Made by a program: the position numbers and the translations under genes. A DNA stretch of 64,000 bases from an uncultured Dorea sp. (GTDB lineage Bacteria; Bacillota; Clostridia; Lachnospirales; Lachnospiraceae), in NCBI RefSeq assembly GCF_934294775.1, contig NZ_CAKRAH010000010.1, positions 1-64,000 of the forward strand. The letters run 5' to 3'. Positions 61,511 to 64,000 of this stretch are shown here, piece by piece. Within the stretch, counting starts at the first letter, position 1. Every line of letters starts with the position of its first letter. The notes under the pieces are model-generated. The model was not told where the DNA came from. It made no database searches and saw only the letters and a list, made by a program, of their open reading frames with translations.

Positions 61511-62466
61511 ACAGAGAAGAGATAGCATTTCTGATTGTATGCATTCTGAATCTTCTGGCTGCGTTCATCTATCTGCTATACGGGATTCTGATCCGTGGGA
61601 CGATCCATGATAAGCAGGAAGAGGATGTAGAAAAGATTGATAGGCGGAAGGAAAACAGAAGGACATATCTGATCCGGTTCATCATTATGGTGCTGTGTCC
61701 GGTGGTGGGTCCGATGTACTTCCTGATCAGTTATCTGGTCTATATCACGATCTTCCGGCAAAGTGTTGACCTGGAGGATGTTGTATTTAGCAAAGAGCGT
61801 GTGAAGACGAGACTGAAAGCGGATGAAGAACGGGAACGGGATATGGTTCCGCTGGAGGAAGCGCTGGCGGTCAGTGATAAAAAGAGTGTCCGTATGCTGA
61901 TGCTCAATGTAATCCGGGGAAATGTAAAGGAATCACTGGAGACGATCATGATGGCATTAGACAGCGAGGATTCCGAGACGTCACATTATGCAGCGTCCGT
62001 CTTAAGAGATGAGCTGAATGAATTCCGCGCGGATGTGCAGAAATTATACAGCGAGATCAAGGATGAAGAAGAGGATGAAACCGAATGTGAAGAGATGCTG
62101 ATCGATTACATGGATATAGTACTCGGACAGAAAATTTTTGACCAGATGGAACAGAACCGGTTCGTGGATATGATGGATGAAGCTGGGGATTCTCTGTATC
62201 TTAAGAATCCACTGCGCCTTACGCCGCAGCGTTATGAGGGGATCGCACTTAAACTTCTTGGATTGGAAAAGTTTGAAGAAGTAGAAAAATGGTGTAAAAG
62301 ACTGGAAACGCAGTATCCGAATGAACTGGCTGCATATACATGCAGATTAAAATTATATTTTACACGAAATGACAGAGAACAGTTTTTCGAAGTCCTTGAA
62401 AAATTAAAACAATCAAAAGTTGTAATAGATCAGGAGACATTAGAGCTTATAAGAATTTTCAACTGA
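61504..62466 (+). CDS. PelE-like membrane protein with TPR-like helices
   Basis: This 320-residue protein begins with two hydrophobic segments (about 7-27 and 55-80), followed by an acidic helical region and a C-terminal half of helix pairs (RYEGIALKLLGLEKFEEVEKWCKRLETQ) typical of TPR-like repeats. PelE has this layout and pairs with PelD at the membrane. The ATG overlaps the previous gene by seven bases. I assign it mainly by topology and gene order, since the sequence itself is not distinctive. It probably scaffolds the exopolysaccharide synthase complex if the neighbouring genes prove to be a Pel-type cluster. Confidence 0.6.
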   Translation: MLNREEIAFLIVCILNLLAAFIYLLYGILIRGTIHDKQEEDVEKIDRRKENRRTYLIRFIIMVLCPVVGPMYFLISYLVYITIFRQSVDLEDVVFSKERVKTRLKADEERERDMVPLEEALAVSDKKSVRMLMLNVIRGNVKESLETIMMALDSEDSETSHYAASVLRDELNEFRADVQKLYSEIKDEEEDETECEEMLIDYMDIVLGQKIFDQMEQNRFVDMMDEAGDSLYLKNPLRLTPQRYEGIALKLLGLEKFEEVEKWCKRLETQYPNELAAYTCRLKLYFTRNDREQFFEVLEKLKQSKVVIDQETLELIRIFN

Positions 62467-62493
62467 TCATGCAGATAAAAGGAGGTGAAAGCA

Positions 62494-64000
62494 ATGTCGA
62501 TGAATACACTTACAATGATACAGATCACAGAAGTATTTGCAGCATATACGCTCATAACATTGCTTTTACCGTGGATCGCACTCAGAAAAGTTTTCCGCAA
62601 ATTTACCATTCCGGAGCAGATCATGGGGTATTTCCTCGCAGGAAATATCTATGTGATCTATCTGGTATTTCTGATGGAGTTTCTGCACATTTCCGGCAGA
62701 GTGAGTCTGATAATCGGAAATGTTGTTCCATTTGTGGTGATCCTGTATAAAAAGTTTAAAGGACATATCCCGGAGATGATCGAAGAGGCGCTTGTAAAGA
62801 TACAGTATATTTTACATGGTGAGATAGGACTTAAGACATTTTTCTTTGGAAAAAGAGAAAAGAAAGATGGAACATTTACAAAAAATGATGTAAAAAGATG
62901 GCTTACTTACGTGCCGGATGTAATCCTGACAGCGCTGATCGTAGCCGGTGTATGTTATGTGTATGGGAAGAATGCAGTAACCGTGTACGGATATAAGGCA
63001 TCCGATATGCCGGTGCACACATACTGGGTGAACCTGATGGATGAGAATCATATCTTCGGTGCCGGCGTGTACCCACATGGATTCCACTGTATCATCTATT
63101 ATCTGCATGCGGTATTCGGGTTCAGGACGTATGTGGTGATGCGGGTGTTTGGATTTGTGCAGACAGTGTTCATACATCTGGCGATATTGGTGCCGCTTCG
63201 GGGATTGTGTAAGAACCGGTATACACCTTACATGGGAACCGCGGTATATCTGTTTGGTAATTTCTTCTCTGCACAGACATATTCCAGATATGCAAGCACA
63301 TTGCCGCAGGAATATGGAATGCTTTTTATCTTTCCGACCGCATATTTTGCGATTATGTTTTTTCAGAAATATGCAGCTGCATTAAAGGCAGAGAAAGAAG
63401 GACAAGAAGAAGTGAAGAATGCAAAAACAAAGGAAAGCAGATGGGATCTGCTGGGACTTGTTATTAGTTTTTCACTTACATTAACGGTTCATTTTTATAA
63501 TACAATGATTGCAGGCGTGTTGTGTATAGGTATTGCAATGGGATATTTCTTCCGGTGTTTCCGTTGGAAATATCTGAAACAGCTGATCGTTGCGGCTCTC
63601 TTAAGCATCGTGCTGGCTGTGGCACCTATGGCAATTGGTGTTGCGATGGGAAATCCTCTGCAGGGTTCTCTTTACTGGGGCATGAATGTAATTAAGGGGA
63701 CTGCGAATGAAGAAGGAAATATCAGTACTAAAAAAGAAGTTGTCAAAGATAAGAATGGAAATGAAGTAACCGTTGTCGGAGATGTTGATGAAGAGACGAT
63801 AGAGAAGATTAAGAATAATATGATCATAACAGAGAGTGACGGTAAGACTCCGGTAAATCCAGAAGAAAAGACATTAAAAGATGTGCTGAAGATGAAGGCT
63901 GCGATTATATTGTCTCAGACAAAAAATTATGTACTGAATAACAGCGAAAAGATGACGAAAGGTCTGGTGCTGTGCGTTGTGATAAGTATATTGCTGGGAC
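62494..64000 (+). CDS. Large polytopic membrane protein, C-terminus beyond the window (possible GT-C-type glycosyltransferase)
   Basis: The open frame runs from the ATG at 62494, after GGAGGTG, to the window edge, giving 502 residues without a stop. It has about ten transmembrane segments. An extracytoplasmic loop near residue 170 contains ASDMPVHTYWVN, with an Asp just after the membrane exit, a position often used catalytically in GT-C transferases. Residues about 400-465 form a soluble loop rich in Lys and Glu. The 28-base gap from the PelE-like gene indicates an operon. It does not match PelA, PelF or PelG in an obvious way, so its role is unassigned. Confidence 0.65.
   Translation, partial: MSMNTLTMIQITEVFAAYTLITLLLPWIALRKVFRKFTIPEQIMGYFLAGNIYVIYLVFLMEFLHISGRVSLIIGNVVPFVVILYKKFKGHIPEMIEEALVKIQYILHGEIGLKTFFFGKREKKDGTFTKNDVKRWLTYVPDVILTALIVAGVCYVYGKNAVTVYGYKASDMPVHTYWVNLMDENHIFGAGVYPHGFHCIIYYLHAVFGFRTYVVMRVFGFVQTVFIHLAILVPLRGLCKNRYTPYMGTAVYLFGNFFSAQTYSRYASTLPQEYGMLFIFPTAYFAIMFFQKYAAALKAEKEGQEEVKNAKTKESRWDLLGLVISFSLTLTVHFYNTMIAGVLCIGIAMGYFFRCFRWKYLKQLIVAALLSIVLAVAPMAIGVAMGNPLQGSLYWGMNVIKGTANEEGNISTKKEVVKDKNGNEVTVVGDVDEETIEKIKNNMIITESDGKTPVNPEEKTLKDVLKMKAAIILSQTKNYVLNNSEKMTKGLVLCVVISILLG

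Noticed and set aside
1..64000. tRNA, rRNA, CRISPR, insertion sequence or prophage features
   Set aside because: I looked for cloverleaf-like segments, regularly spaced repeats, transposase or phage proteins and found none that could be supported.

Overview
The window (about 40% G+C, strong AGGAGG ribosome-binding sites, short intergenic gaps, Gram-positive envelope genes and no outer-membrane genes) looks like the chromosome of an anaerobic gut Lachnospiraceae (Clostridium cluster XIVa) bacterium. The species cannot be fixed from the sequence, but the close bai-gene homologues place it among, or near, bile-acid 7-dehydroxylating organisms. I saw no tRNA, rRNA, CRISPR array, insertion sequence or prophage.

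Layout. (1) 1-4.7 kb: an MMPL-type exporter and a secreted Leu/Gly heptad-repeat protein, with a TetR-like operator at the left edge. (2) 4.7-13.6 kb: a PrpR-type regulator divergent from a six-gene hydroxy-acid/acid-sugar operon (Fe-ADH, PdxA2-like, DUF1537 kinase, DapA-like lyase, D-2-hydroxyacid dehydrogenase, SLC13 permease). (3) 13.6-22.4 kb: a metallo-hydrolase; then a perfect promoter, a 47-codon leader peptide containing MMMMCCCCCM and an intrinsic terminator (a textbook-looking sulfur-amino-acid attenuator) ahead of a glutathione-transferase-like protein and an amino-acid-binding lipoprotein; then MetY and two sodium-linked transporters. (4) 22.4-32.9 kb: two GH39-like proteins, one an AraC fusion, divergent from a GPH transporter and a five-gene set (two Gfo/Idh/MocA oxidoreductases, a C-glycoside deglycosidase beta-type protein, two xylose-isomerase-like TIM barrels) that fits oxidative C-glycoside cleavage. 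(5) 33.4-48.3 kb: aminopeptidase P and a bai locus split into separate transcripts: baiA-baiB-baiG-baiF (minus), an AraC regulator and a sensor-only relative (minus), baiH (minus) and baiCD-baiE (plus). (6) 48.4-57.4 kb: a surface-glycan operon with four sugar-transfer-type ATP-grasp proteins, a TupA-like ATP-grasp, a pyruvyl transferase, two GT2 enzymes and an opine dehydrogenase. (7) 57.4-64 kb: a nucleotidyltransferase, a PqqD-like protein, an SDR-membrane-GAF-degenerate-GGDEF fusion resembling PelD, a PelE-like protein and a large membrane protein cut by the window edge.

How it fits together. The bai genes supply CoA ligation (BaiB), 3-alpha oxidation (BaiA), two flavin/Fe-S 3-oxo-delta4 redox enzymes (BaiCD, BaiH), 7-alpha dehydration (BaiE, with every catalytic residue I know of conserved), CoA transfer (BaiF) and uptake (MFS protein in the BaiG position). 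The neighbouring glycoside cluster would import a glycoside, oxidise its sugar to a 3-keto intermediate, split the C-C or C-O link and process the released sugar. Together with the acid-sugar operon these form a roughly 45-kb stretch rich in catabolism of host- and plant-derived small molecules.

The most novel-looking items are the Met/Cys leader attenuator, the rearranged bai locus with its tandem-HTH regulator plus DNA-binding-less partner, the glycoside cluster controlled by apparently acid/base-deficient GH39 sensors, and the PelD-like SDR fusion that keeps a c-di-GMP-type RxxD site.
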